From: Euborellia annulipes
Lineage: Eukaryota > Arthropoda > Insecta > Dermaptera > Anisolabididae
Reading direction: 5' to 3'
NCBI GenBank assembly: GCA_023213315.1
Contig: JAKCPI010031750.1
Location: 62,001 to 126,000, forward strand
Length of the DNA stretch: 64,000 nt
Numbering within the stretch: the first letter of the stretch is position 1; each line of letters begins with the position of its first letter. The translations under genes and the position numbers were made by a program. This document shows, piece by piece, positions 52,900 through 63,574 of this stretch. Under the pieces are notes generated by a model. That model saw only the letters and a program-made list of their open reading frames with translations. It searched no databases and had not been told where the DNA came from.

Positions 52900-53460
52900 G
52901 TGGCAAAATCTTGTAAAAAATTTTTACCCAAAACGTTGTGTAATGAACCTCTAATCGGTAAAACCGGTTTTTTTTTTGAAAGTCGGTAAAAACTATTTTT
53001 CGGACGGGAAAAAATTCGGTTCCGCGAAAATGTTCCGCATTTGGCAAAAAATTTTGGTTCCGCGAAAAAACAAAAAATGTGCTGCGGCGGCAAACTTTGT
53101 TCCGCGCGGCAAATTGGCGTCTCTGCAAAAAGCGGTAAAAATATTTTTGTTGGACTGGTGGATTTTTTGGTTCCGCGAAAAACAAAATGTGCCGCGGCGG
53201 CAAACTTTGTTCCGCGGCGAAAAAAAATTGCGCCCTGAAAAAAGGTAAATATTTTTCTAACAAGAAAAAAATTCCGGTTCCGCGAAAAAAACGCCGCGGC
53301 GACAAAGGCAAAAATGGCGTCTCAAAAAAAAGGTAAAATATTTTTTCGGACGGGGAAAATTTTGGTTCCTCGGGAAAAAAAATGCGGCGGCAACTTTGGT
53401 CCGCGGCGACAAATTTCTGTGCCGCGGGCGGTAAAAAATTTTTACCGATCAATTTTCATA
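52900..53460. repeat. Iterated TTTTTGGTTCCGCGAAAA modules
   Basis: GGTTCCGCG, CGGTAAAAATATTTTT and GCCGCGGCGGCAAACTTTGTT recur in varied order. The same modules in reverse (CGCGGAACCAAAAATTTTT) fill the hAT-type element at 3726-4226. The long minus frame at 52880-53452 is a by-product with a biased Phe/Arg/Pro composition. Confidence 0.65.
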
Positions 53461-53518
53461 AAAACTGTTTTTTTCATTATCAAGAGGCCGTAATGAAAAT
53501 CCATTACCGTCCAGCCCA

Positions 53519-53550
53519 GTTTCGACGAAAATTTTATTTGCCATCTTCAG
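53519..53550 (-). ncRNA. Hammerhead-ribozyme-like core (putative)
   Basis: On the minus strand CTGAAGA (53550-53544) is followed by TGGCAAATAAAATTTTCGTC and GAAAC (53523-53519). The stem is weak (GGC with GTC, plus AAAT with ATTT) and the base after GAAAC is T, not G. It is probably an inactive Penelope-like relic. Confidence 0.4.
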
Positions 53551-53904
53551 AAGTCGTTCCAGAATTTTCCATGTTTTTTTTTTTTGGGGGGGGCCCTCAG
53601 CCCCCTTCCCTATTTACCCCTCTGATTTCAGTCACGTATATTTTTTAATATGCCGAAATACCGGATAATAGTTAAGAAATAAATGCTCCCTAGATTAAAT
53701 AAATATTTTTCGAGAATTGAACAGATTTGCCCATACAAAATTATCATATCTAAATCGAAATATCTAAATTATTATATTTATTATTTTTAGTAAAATAAAT
53801 TCATCTGTTCATTATTATTTATAGGTATTATTAATAATCCCCTTTCCATCCCGTGGCCATAAAGTTAGATATTTTGATAAATATCATTAGTGATAATCTA
53901 AAAA

Positions 53905-54045
53905 CCAAGGAGAGTGGGTTCAGACCAATGAATTTATTTAAATCATTTTGATATCAATTGGAATAAATAAATATGCCCCGACTCCAATATACAATATATC
54001 GTAATTAAGTCAATAGGACTTAAGATGCCGAATTAGACTTGGGAA
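53905..54045 (+). mobile_element. Old diverged SINE
   Basis: GTGGGTTCAGACCAATGAAT, TTATTTAAATCATTTTGATA and ATAAATATGCCCCGACTC follow the SINE head-body order with many changes. The head before the B box is barely recognisable. Confidence 0.5.
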
Positions 54046-54496
54046 AAAAATAAATAAAAAAAATATAAACACGTATATTATAAATGACTAGCAGAAATAG
54101 CGAGTAAAAGCTTTACCAGCGTCACTTGGCCTTTTTCTTAAGGGAGAGGGAGGGACAAATCTAATTTCCGGCTTGTCACCCTCGTCTTAACTTCGATGCT
54201 CTTATGCGATCAGCCCAATCTTCCTTTCAAAATGGCTCGATGACATTCTTAAGTTAATCCTTGGTGGAATCTTTGCCCTTTTTTCATTTCATCCGGACTT
54301 GCCCCTAATCTTAGGCTTATATAAAACTAAGAAGGAATTCATAAGAAATTCTCTAGTTTCTCTAGTATACACAAAATATTATCTGTCCACTTAAGAGAAT
54401 TCTCCTAATCTGTTTTTAATGAATCTCAATTCAATATGCATCTATTTATCATATGATATTAAAACCTGTATGAAATCCTTATTAAGCTGAAAGGAA
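54046..54496. other. Unique-looking interval, no gene
   Basis: No element ends, tRNA-like boxes or conserved frames seen. Confidence 0.4.
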
Positions 54497-54633
54497 GGGG
54501 AGAAGCAGCCAAAGAGAAAAGATTTGGAATGCTTAACAATATTCCGGAGACATTTCGGTGCATTTGTTTAAACGTCTCCGGAATATTGTTACGCATTCCA
54601 AATCTTTCTCTTTGGCTGCCTCTGCCCTTCTCT
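54497..54633. repeat. Foldback, 55-60 bp arms
   Basis: The arms GAGAAGCAGCCAAAGAG ... ACAATATTCCGGAGAC and the inverse GTCTCCGGAATATTGT ... CTCTTTGGCTGCCTCT surround a loop of about 20 bp (ATTTCGGTGCATTTG). It resembles the Penelope-type foldbacks but lacks the CTGA(N)GA core. Confidence 0.75.
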
Positions 54634-55708
54634 ACATTATCATCACAGCCACCACTTCTTCCTTATAAAGCATTTGTAAACCTTGAATGGGGGGGGGGAT
54701 CTTATGACACAATAGTAAATCTTTAAAATAAAATTTTTTACTGTTTTATTTTCATGAAATGAGGGTGCTTTTTATCAACAAGAGCCATAGTAGGGCTAAT
54801 TAATCTTGTTGATGATATTTTAAATTAATTGATTCACATTAACCTAGACAATAATTTGTTTGAAAGAGATGCATAAATTCTTTTTTGAAAGATTTATTTT
54901 TATTTTTTTTATTTACTTTATCATAAGTACACATCAATTGTGTCTATAGAATACAAATAGAAATATCTATAAATAAATAAAATTCTAAAAAGTTCTCTTT
55001 TATAAATTATAATGCAAAATTTCCTTTAAACCCTTTAAAAATAAAACTGCTCATTTAAATTTCAATATTGATTTTACTAAAACATCTCAAAATTATTCTT
55101 ACATAAAAACTTTATCATCGATCTCCATGAGTGCAAAAAAAGAGAATTCTTTTTTTACTTAATAATAAATATGCGACATATTGTGACACCTATGAAAAAA
55201 AAAACGATATTGACTTATACATGTATGATTTATGATGTTAAAGGATATCGGTAAAAAGGAAACATTTAAAATTCAAAAATAATAATAATAATAATAATAA
55301 TATTGTACATAATATAGGGCCTACGATATAAATCTAGATACGGAAAAGGAAGGAAATGATTAGAGCAAGTTTGAGAAACTTTTTATTGCCTTTTATCTAT
55401 AAAGGTTGGTACTAAAATAATAGTCTAAATTTAATTAGCCTCTTGAAGAACCCTTCAAGGGTGATCATCTACCTGTTATCAGCATCCATAAGTCTTAAGA
55501 TTATTCCCTTTATATCTTATTAAGACATTTTCGGAAATAGAATTTTATAAAGAGATTTAAACTTTTCTTTGCAATTATATGAACATAAATGTTGCTTCGT
55601 AGGATTGTTGAGAAAATTCTTAAAGGACCTATTTTGAAATTTTAAAGAGAATTCAATTGAGTAACACATTTGATTTGATGAGACGATTAATACAAACTGT
55701 AAAAAAAA
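54634..55708. other. AT-rich interval, no gene
   Basis: A (AAT)n run lies at 55279-55300. No element ends or conserved frames. Less repetitive than the left half of the window. Confidence 0.45.
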
Positions 55709-55813
55709 TGCATATCCATCAAAATCTCAACATCGAATTTTTGACATGATCGCAATACTTTCATTCTCTATATATTAATATATACTTATTGTATATAGGT
55801 AAGAGAAAGTAAA
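55709..55813 (-). mobile_element. Family B 5' fragment
   Basis: Read leftward from ATAGGTAAGAGAAAGTAAAT (55795-55813) to CATCAAAATCTCAACATCGA. Only the first 100 bp or so of the family is present. Confidence 0.78.
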
Positions 55814-55995
55814 TAGAGAGAATTACTGCCAACTACAAATTTAAATTTTAGGTTTACTAATTATGCAAATGAGTAGACTTTATCAGAGATTAAATTAGTG
55901 CAATTAACTATTTATTCTTGCTTCTTTTGTCATTATTGATTTTTTTTTTTTTTTAATTTTAATCTTTCCGGCATCTCAGGCCATATAGACTCTAA

Positions 55996-56100
55996 ACCAG
56001 AGGTTCCCAACTCAATTTAACCCACGGACCACTTTTACACTTTAATTTTACCCGCGGACCACGTTAAAAATTGTTAAAATAAAGTATTTTTTCGGGGTTT
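55996..56100. mobile_element. hAT-like single end
   Basis: CAGAGGTTCCCAACTCAATT, then CCACGGACCACTTTTACACT. This is the common animal hAT-like end CAG-GGTTCCCAACC. A partner end was not found before 56640, although TGTGGTTTGTGGTTCTCCAC at 56579 is a candidate. Confidence 0.45.
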
Positions 56101-56285
56101 CGGAGGGGGTGGGACCGCCTTTTTCGAAAAATTATCAACCACACGACTTACGGTTGCTCATAGATTCCAAATCCGTCGAGTTGATTTTTTTTTTTCTCTA
56201 CCTTAAAAAGTTTTGCTTCAATATCTCCGCAACCAAATGAACTATCGCAACGATTATAAGCCCTGTTTTGAATTTTAAAGAGAAA

Positions 56286-56402
56286 CGGTTGAAAGTAAAT
56301 ATATATATCGACAGGAAAAATCTGGTGTGACAAGCACAGAACACAACTTTCGAATACCTTAGGTAAGAGAAGTTGTGCGCTGTGCGACCAGTCACACCAG
56401 GG
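56286..56402 (+). mobile_element. Family B terminal hairpin fragment
   Basis: AAATCTGGTGTGACAAGCAC, AGGTAAGAGAAGTTGTGCG and CAGTCACACCAG pair as the family terminal inverted repeat. The rest of the family is absent. Confidence 0.75.
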
Positions 56403-57601
56403 AGAAGTTTAAAGATGCATAAATGTTATATAACAAAAACTTTAAACTTTACTGCTGATTTATATCTCTTGATAAATATATTATTTAAAACAATATATTT
56501 TCCATCTGAACAATTTTACTTTAGATACTTTTCAACTCGATTGCAAATACAAACTTTTAATCAAATAAAATATCTTATTGTGGTTTGTGGTTCTCCACGA
56601 ATGTATTGTGGTCTCCTTTATCGTTGAATTATAATTCTAGATGATTTAGATGGAAAGTTAATAAATGTTTTAATAATACTCTCCTTTTAACAAACAGCAC
56701 TCTAACTAATTAATTCCTGGCCTAAAAAACTAATATTAATAAAACACAATAATAAATAACAATACATTTTTGTATATTTATTTGTTGCATTTTATTATAC
56801 ATTTGTAAAAGCTTTTATAAATTCCACCAAAAATACTATTAAATATATCCATCCATCCCCTTCCTTCCGTTTGAAATAAAATTAAATTATTTCATATAAA
56901 AATGATAACGATAAAAACATATTATGAAAATATAAATTTAATTTCGGTTTTTACTGTGTGAACTTTTCTTATCATAAACTAATATTAATTTTTTTTTGTC
57001 GTTTTTCCAAAAAGTACACACTTGACGAAAATGTTTACTAAAGAAAAATTTTTTTCTTTATCTATATGCATATAAACATTTTTAATCCAAATTTTTCTTA
57101 TCAAAAATAGGATATTTCAAGAAATTTAAACCAGCCTTTTTCTATAAACCATTTTTCCTCATTTTAATCTTACGTGCTAAATTGAACAATCTTTATTGCG
57201 ATAATCAGATAAATTAAAAACACAAGATTACATGTTTCAATATATCTATATTATTTTTTGGACAAACATTTTTTGAAGTGTTTTAATCTTTTAAAAAAAT
57301 AATATTCTCGTCAAAAACAGATATTTGATCAAGAGTTTGGATGTTCACATGATTATTATTGCTTTTCTAACAGAAGCAAATGTTATGAGACCAAATTAAA
57401 TGCTCCCTTTATTGAATTCGATTGGATTTATCTTTTCAAATAACCTGTTAACAGAAAATTTTCTACTATGCTTCGATATAAAATAAAAATACTTAGAAAG
57501 GGAACTGATTAAAACAAAATATATTCCCTCAAAAGAAAAGAAAGAGTCAGCAAATATTCTTTTGCCTTTGTTGCAAAATAATTATGCTATCAGATATTTT
57601 C
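56403..57601. other. AT-rich interval, no gene or element recognised
   Basis: No terminal repeats, long frames or conserved peptides. Many TTTTT and AAAAA runs. Confidence 0.45.
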
Positions 57602-57902
57602 CCGAGTAAAAATGATTAAAAATGATCGAGGGATCCACACGCCCGCAGCAGGTCTGCATAGTGAACCTTTAGGGACACACAGGGATATACACGCCTACAC
57701 CAGGGATACATACCCCGGCACCAGGGACACACACAGTAGATCGAAAGTGACCAGAAGGAAAATGTGTCCCTGGTGCGGGCGTGTGTATCCCTGTGTGTCC
57801 CTGGTGTGGGCGTGTATATTCCTGTGTGTCCCTAAAGGTTCACTATGCAAATCTGCTGCGGGTGTGTGGATCCCTCGATCATTTTTAATCATTTTTACTC
57901 GG
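57602..57902. repeat. 301-bp foldback with GC-rich GGGACACACAGGG motifs
   Basis: The arms (57602 to about 57735 and about 57765 to 57902) are near-perfect inverted copies, from CCGAGTAAAAATGATTAAAA to the inverse ending TTTTTACTCGG. Inside each arm CCAGGGA-YACACAC units repeat. The loop is about 25 bp. Frames read on both strands look alike because of the symmetry. No target duplication could be fixed. Confidence 0.9.
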
Positions 57903-58010
57903 ATTGGCTACCAATTGGTTTGAATAAATAAAAATAGTGCCAAATGACCTAGGATATCAAAATAATAAGCTTACCCCTTATAAAATACAGATCTTCATCT
58001 ATCCTCGAAT

Positions 58011-58067
58011 TTATTCTCGCAGTGCTGGGTCAGCGGACCTCACTGTCTCCCTCCATTTCCGCCTATT
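58011..58067 (-). pseudogene. LINE reverse-transcriptase extreme C-terminus
   Basis: Reads NRRKWRETVRSADPALRE then stop. It matches in form the end of the fragment at 14230-14547 (DRKQWRGRVRSADPAPWD). The tail after the stop (TTCGAGGATAGATGAAGAT) is related to that copy's tail. Only 18 codons survive. Confidence 0.65.
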
Positions 58068-58164
58068 CTTTTAAAATACATATAACTAGAACAAAAGATG
58101 ATAGTTTGGTTGCCTAACTAAAGGCGTTCATTTTTTCATAAATTTTTTTAAAGAAATGTTTTTG

Positions 58165-58392
58165 TTTTTTTTTTAAACATTCACACTTTTTCTCATTCAC
58201 ACTTACACTCACACACACACATTCACACAGTCTTTTCGGCAACTTAGGCCATTTATGACTTTTGACGATAACCGTTGTAATGAATATATCTATTGGGGGT
58301 TCAGGCATTTCTATTTAAGCCATCTGGTATCCAAATGGCTTAAATAAAATCCTCGGACTGCCTGGGGTCCGAACCCGCGACGTTTGGAATAG
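58165..58392 (-). mobile_element. tRNA-derived SINE, 5' truncated head
   Basis: On the minus strand: AACGTCGCGGGTTCGGACCC, body CCATTTGGATACCAGATGG, and an expanded GTGTGTGTGTGAGTG tail. The A box is missing. Confidence 0.85.
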
Positions 58393-60513
58393 GAAAAGAA
58401 ATAATTATTCAGAAAAAATATATATATACTACTACACTGTTCGATTTTTATTACTTTTTTTAGTAATGTTAAAATTTTAAATTAATTTTTTATCTTAGGT
58501 AATTTTTTTTTTGCTTTTTTTTATTTTTGAAATTTAATTTATTATTATTAATAAAAAAACATGGATCAATTTAATGGCAATTGTTTTGGTGAATGATTGC
58601 CACCAAAATTGCCATGTTCCTCCCCTAGTTTAAAGAACTGCCAAGGCAATTGCTTTCCTTATATCTGTAATTCGTGTGAATAGAAGCGATCGCAGGCAGT
58701 TTCCGCCTCCGTAGGTGGCACTATGAATAGACAGCCATCTTTGAATCCAAAATAGACGACGGCCATCAACGCCATCAATTGCAATTCAGACCTGGATTCG
58801 AATCCAGAGAGATTGTTTATTATTATCCCATCGGATTTCCCAAACAGAATGCCCTAAACAGCTTCAATCGTAATTCATCCTTTCAAAACCAATAATCAAC
58901 TGCTATATTTAAGAAAAAAAATCTCGTAAATGCACATTCATATATTATTTACATGGATTATATTTGAATATAAAAATGTTATTAAAAATTAATATTACAA
59001 CTATAAAGTAAATGATTTGCAATTAGATTATTTTCTTTTTTATTCAGTCATCTAAAAGTCTACTATTTTTACGAGTTCCTTACTTTTTCTTTAATTATAA
59101 CCATAATAAAATTTTTCTAACTTTTTAATTAGGTTTCGTCCGGAAAATTAAAGAATCTTAGCTCGCTGTTTTATAAATCTAGATTAAACTTAAGTAAAAA
59201 TTAATGCACTATGGAGTCTAATATTTTAAATTTATGAATTAAGAAAATATATAATTTATATTTAAAAAAGTTTAATATATTTTATATCTAATTTTTTACT
59301 TTTAATTATTATTATTTAACTTGAGACTTTTAATTTTTTTTTTCTAATCTATTTTCTTCAAATATTTATCTTGCACCAAAGTCAATGTCAAAGTTGAAGA
59401 AAAACTTTTTTTTTGAGTAGGGTGATATTTAAAAATATAAATTAAGATGAATATTTTTCCATTAAAGAAACACTTGTCGTGCCAAAGTCAATACTTTTGT
59501 CATTTGACCCAATGTCAACACTCGGCTCTTTTCTTTGTGATCCTATCAATTTGCATTAAATCATTTTTCTATCAAAATGACTGATAACCAACCAACTTGG
59601 TTAAATTTAAATATGATCGATCACCAGCTTTTATTGTTATTATACTTTATAACATCGAATTATAATGTTAGAAAATAAATTATTTCTCTATTAAGATAAA
59701 GAAAATGCAAATTTAAAAAAATGGAGTTTGGAACTTTTCCAAAAAATTAAAAATTAATTGGCCCTTGAAATAGCAGGGAGATAGAAGCCAATGACACCGA
59801 GAGCTGTTCCTTCGTTTCTTTGCTTTTCTCCATGATTAAAAATATATTTTTGAACTTGAAGAGCTTTCTTTATGAATATTTAATTCTCCTCTTCGAAGCA
59901 TTTTCATTAAAGATCTAGATATTTTTATTATTATATTAAAAATAATTGCAATCATTTTTTACCTGAAATTACTCCAATCTCGACATTTGAAAATTGCTTA
60001 TTTATTTATTTTTTATTTCTTTTGAACATTGTAAGTAATGGAAAATATTTTTGTCATACTAATAAGGTTTGTACGCATCCCCCATTAATTAATCCATAAA
60101 TGGTTAATAAAATTAATTAAAACTTTTTGATTTTTTTTTAATTCATTCGTGAGTAAGTATGCTGGGAGTAGATGGGTCCGAGGAACAAGAGTGTCGCCGG
60201 TAGTCACTCATAACAATAAAATATTAGATACTTTTTTTTAAATTAATTTCCTTTTAAAATGTATCAAAATTTTGTGAGATAACTGTGTTGAATGAAAATA
60301 AGTAGTAACTCCAGAGGCCATTTTAGAGTCCCATTTTCGCACCGCACTTGAGCTCTCGGGTCGATTTCTTGGAGGCGCGTATCTTATCAACATAACCAAT
60401 TCTCAAATATAAATATGATAATAATATAATTTCCTAATTTTGTCTCTAAATTTAATTTTATAAATGATTTTTAACTTTGCCCACCAACCATAGGTTGGGT
60501 GGCCTGGCATAGG
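58393..60513. other. Longest comparatively repeat-free interval, no gene recognised
   Basis: Apart from an AT microsatellite at 58418-58429 there are no family A, B, D or SINE sequences. A more complex patch at 58560-58860 has TGGCAATTG and CAATTGCC motifs in both orientations. No long open frame or conserved peptide is seen. Confidence 0.5.
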
Positions 60514-60710
60514 TTCTGTGGCCTTCTTTAGGTACAATTCAGCTAAGATTACAAAGGTTGTTACATCTGTGACAATCTCAATTGAATATAACAGTTAGAT
60601 TAGGTCAGTCCCTCTGCTATTCAATTGAGATTGTCACAGATGTAACCTTTGTAATCTTACCTGAATTGTACCTGAAGAAGGCCACAGAATGAGTGGCTAA
60701 AACGTTGTAA
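60514..60710 (+). mobile_element. Penelope-like foldback with mutated hammerhead-like core
   Basis: The arms TTCTGTGGCCTTCTTTAGGT ... CAATTGAAT and the inverse (60619-60689) pair over about 70 bp. CTGAAGA (60672-60678), a GGCCAC/GTGGCT stem, then AAAACGTT replace the usual GAAACGTT. The G-to-A change at the core would be expected to disable cleavage. Confidence 0.6.
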
Positions 60711-62270
60711 ATTTTACAAATAAACCACAGTTAAGCCGAAAATCAAATTATTTTACTAATGATAACAACTGTGAAAGCCTAAACTCCAAAATATTTATTC
60801 AATTGTTTTGAAATTTTGCACACATAAACTAGAGGTAAAGGCCAAGGACTGGTTTTGCTACTTTTGGTAATTAGGACCATTAGGGGGGAGGCATATTTTT
60901 TTCTTACATAATCTATATATATTTTTTTTTATATATATTCAGAAACTAGACTTTCTCTCGAGTAAAATGATTATAATATGGTAAAAATCGAACCCTTAGG
61001 AGAGGGGGGGGAGAGTAATTTTTTTTTTCTTACATAACAAAAGTGTTGCGTTAATAGTGGGTGGGCAAAGTTGTGCGCTCGGCTTAGTCTGACCCTTTAT
61101 TTATATTTGTTTTTCATTTGAGAGTTAAAATAATTTCTCATTTAAAGGAAATGTCAATTCATTAATTTATAATAATGAATTCAACCCCAAAGGACAAAAG
61201 GGCAAATTTTAACAAGTCTGAATTTTATTTTATTTTGACAAAAAATTTGCATAAATATCTCATTAACTAAATGTTTATAATCTGTCTAAAATCATTAAAA
61301 CATGTTTGAAATTAATTTATCTGAAATATTCAGCCGTTATTTTTTGATTATCATAATATTTAGCGAAGAAATCGTACATCATATACTTAGGGTTTATTAA
61401 TGTAACTTTATTATTATCACCTGCTTTAGAACTGGTTTGCTACTTTCATTTTGATTTCTAAATATTTTATATTAATTAAGAGAAAGATAAATTTCAAATC
61501 AACCCGATAAAGGAAGACATAATTTTAGGAACTCAAAAGATGTTTAGTATGTACATTCCTATAAAATTTAAATAAACAAATGTAATATTTTAGACTAGAG
61601 ATAAGATTTCTGTAATTACGAGACCGATCCGATTATATTATTCTGATTAATACAAAAGATTTTAAGAAAAATAAATAAAGAAATAAATAATAAATCAAGA
61701 AAAAAGTTATGGTCTCCCATTGTTTTTATTATCGTGAAATCACAAATCGTTGATTTTTCTATATGGGTTTAGTTTGAAATCTAATTAACTTTGAAATGTT
61801 TTTAATCAATTAAAAAAAAATGTATTTTTCTTAAAATCTTCTTTTAACAAAACTTTGTAATACTAGTAATTAGAAAATTATTTATTAAATTTTTTTCATT
61901 GGTTTTGTAATAAATACCTAGAATTTTACATACATTAAGCGATATAATTTGCATGATACAAGAGATGCGGGTCTTTAAAATAAAAAAAAATAAAATAAAA
62001 TAAGTCAACTAAGGCGTACATGTTTAGAATAATAGGTAAAAATCAACACACACGTGTTACGTAATTTGAACTTCATTTATTGGTGGAAAATTTTGAGAAT
62101 GCAAATTGAATTGAATTTTTAATACTTGTAATAATTTCGTAATATAAAATTAAAATAAGTATGATGAAAACCCTTGGCTCACAGCAGAGCTAAAGTTTTT
62201 CCTTCATAATGTGTTATTGATCAACAAATCTGTCCATATTGATTATAATATTAAATCCTCAACAGGCCTA
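60711..62270. other. AT-rich interval, no gene
   Basis: TGGGTGGGCAAAGTT near 61060 is the inverse of AACTTTGCCCACC at 60474, a possible pair of element ends about 0.6 kb apart. Otherwise nothing is recognised. Confidence 0.4.
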
Positions 62271-62540
62271 CGGGCTTGGTCTAGTTGGAAGCGTGCCTAG
62301 CTTCTATACCGAACGTCGCGGGTTCGGACCCCAGGCAATTCGATGATTTTATTTAAGCCATTTAGATACCAAATGGCTTAAATAAGAATGAGCCTGGACC
62401 CCCAATAGATAGATATATTAAAACATACGAGTATCTTTTAAAGTTTTAAATGGCCTAAGTTGCCGAAAAGACTGTGTGAATGTGTGTGTGCGTGTGAATT
62501 GAGTGTGAATGAGAAAAAAGTGTGAGTGTTAAAAAAAAAA
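62271..62540 (+). mobile_element. tRNA-derived SINE, full length
   Basis: The head GGGCTTGGTCTAGTTGGAAG, the B box GGGTTCGGACCCC, the palindromic CCATTTAGATACCAAATGG, and the tail GAAAAGACTGTGTGAATG with GT repeats and poly-A. The A box TGGTCTAGTTGG is close to consensus. No clean target duplication. Confidence 0.88.
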
Positions 62541-63396
62541 TTATCAATCTACCATCGCGGACTAAAGATCTTAAAATTATTCAAATCCCTCAGCGCTAAT
62601 TATAAATGGTGAAAAATCTGGAATCAAAAAAAAAATTCTAAACCACTAACTCCATGTCGTTTTCACTTGAGGAAATTCACGTCGAATACAGCCTCTGCAC
62701 CTGGAGTCCGATTTTTTTTTTTTTACCAGCCAATTAGTGTGAGTGATTTTCCAATCAGTCTACGCGCTGTTGCCAAATGGCCAAGAGCCACGCGCTCTCG
62801 CCCCCGCCTAGAATCAAAGGCACGCGCCTAACCCACCCCGGCGACCACACAAATACACACACCAATACATGACAGGTGTTGTGCTGCGGGGGCAGGTGTG
62901 CAGCTACGAATCTCGACAAGGGCACCAGCTGCCGCTGTGATTTTATTCACTCTGCAACATACAAGAGAGAGAGGCTGGGATGCATGCCTCTGGACAGGAA
63001 ATTTTGTCGATCCCCCCCTTCTCTCTATAGGGAGTTCCGAAACACTACACCTTGATCTCACTACTGGTTTCTCTCATTAACAAAAGCCTATTCACTAATT
63101 TCCTGTAGTTTTTCCTAGCTTTGATTGGTCTCCATTCATCAGAGTTCATTATCTATCTTGTTCATCAGAACGCATACCAGTAAATTAATGTTTTAACTTA
63201 AACGAAATCATGTGAATTATTTAAATAAAAATGATAGCAATCTATGTAAATAAAATTAAAATTTTCTCTATTAATTGATTCTTACATTAGACACACCAAT
63301 GTTTTGACTTAGCAGTGGTTAATTATTATCATTTTAATTGGAATACGTTTATACCATTATTGAATACATTTACTTGAAATTTGTATTCTTTATTAT
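62541..63396. other. Interval with a GC-richer patch, no proven gene
   Basis: 62750-63080 is clearly less AT-rich and has CACGCGCT, CACCAGCTGCCGC and GAGAGAGAGGCTGGGATGC. Frames on both strands at 62828-63080 overlap and match no family I know. It could be an exon, promoter or unique conserved DNA, but nothing in the sequence decides. Confidence 0.35.
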
Positions 63397-63560
63397 GGCT
63401 TAAATGCCTGGACCCCTAATATGTGTATATTATCAATAACGGATATCGTTTAAAGTCTTAAATGGCCTGAGTTGCCGAAAAGACCGTGTGAATGTGTGTG
63501 TGAGTGTGAGTGTGAATGAGAAAAAAGTGTGAATGTTTAAATAAATAAAAAAAAAAAAAA
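63397..63560 (+). mobile_element. 5'-truncated SINE with TSD GTATTCTTTATTAT
   Basis: It begins within the body at GGCTTAAATGCCTGGACCC and ends in GTGTGAATGTTTAAATAAAT plus poly-A. A 14-bp target duplication GTATTCTTTATTAT lies at 63383-63396 and 63561-63574. The truncation plus duplication indicates LINE-style target-primed insertion. Confidence 0.9.
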
Positions 63561-63574
63561 GTATTCTTTATTAT

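Noticed and set aside
52880..53452. 190-codon minus-strand frame
   Set aside because: The longest frame in the window, but composed of shuffled GGTTCCGCG modules with biased composition and no known domain.
57612..57923. Frames on both strands starting MIKNDRGIHTPAA
   Set aside because: The two similar proteins come from the symmetry of a foldback, not from a gene pair.
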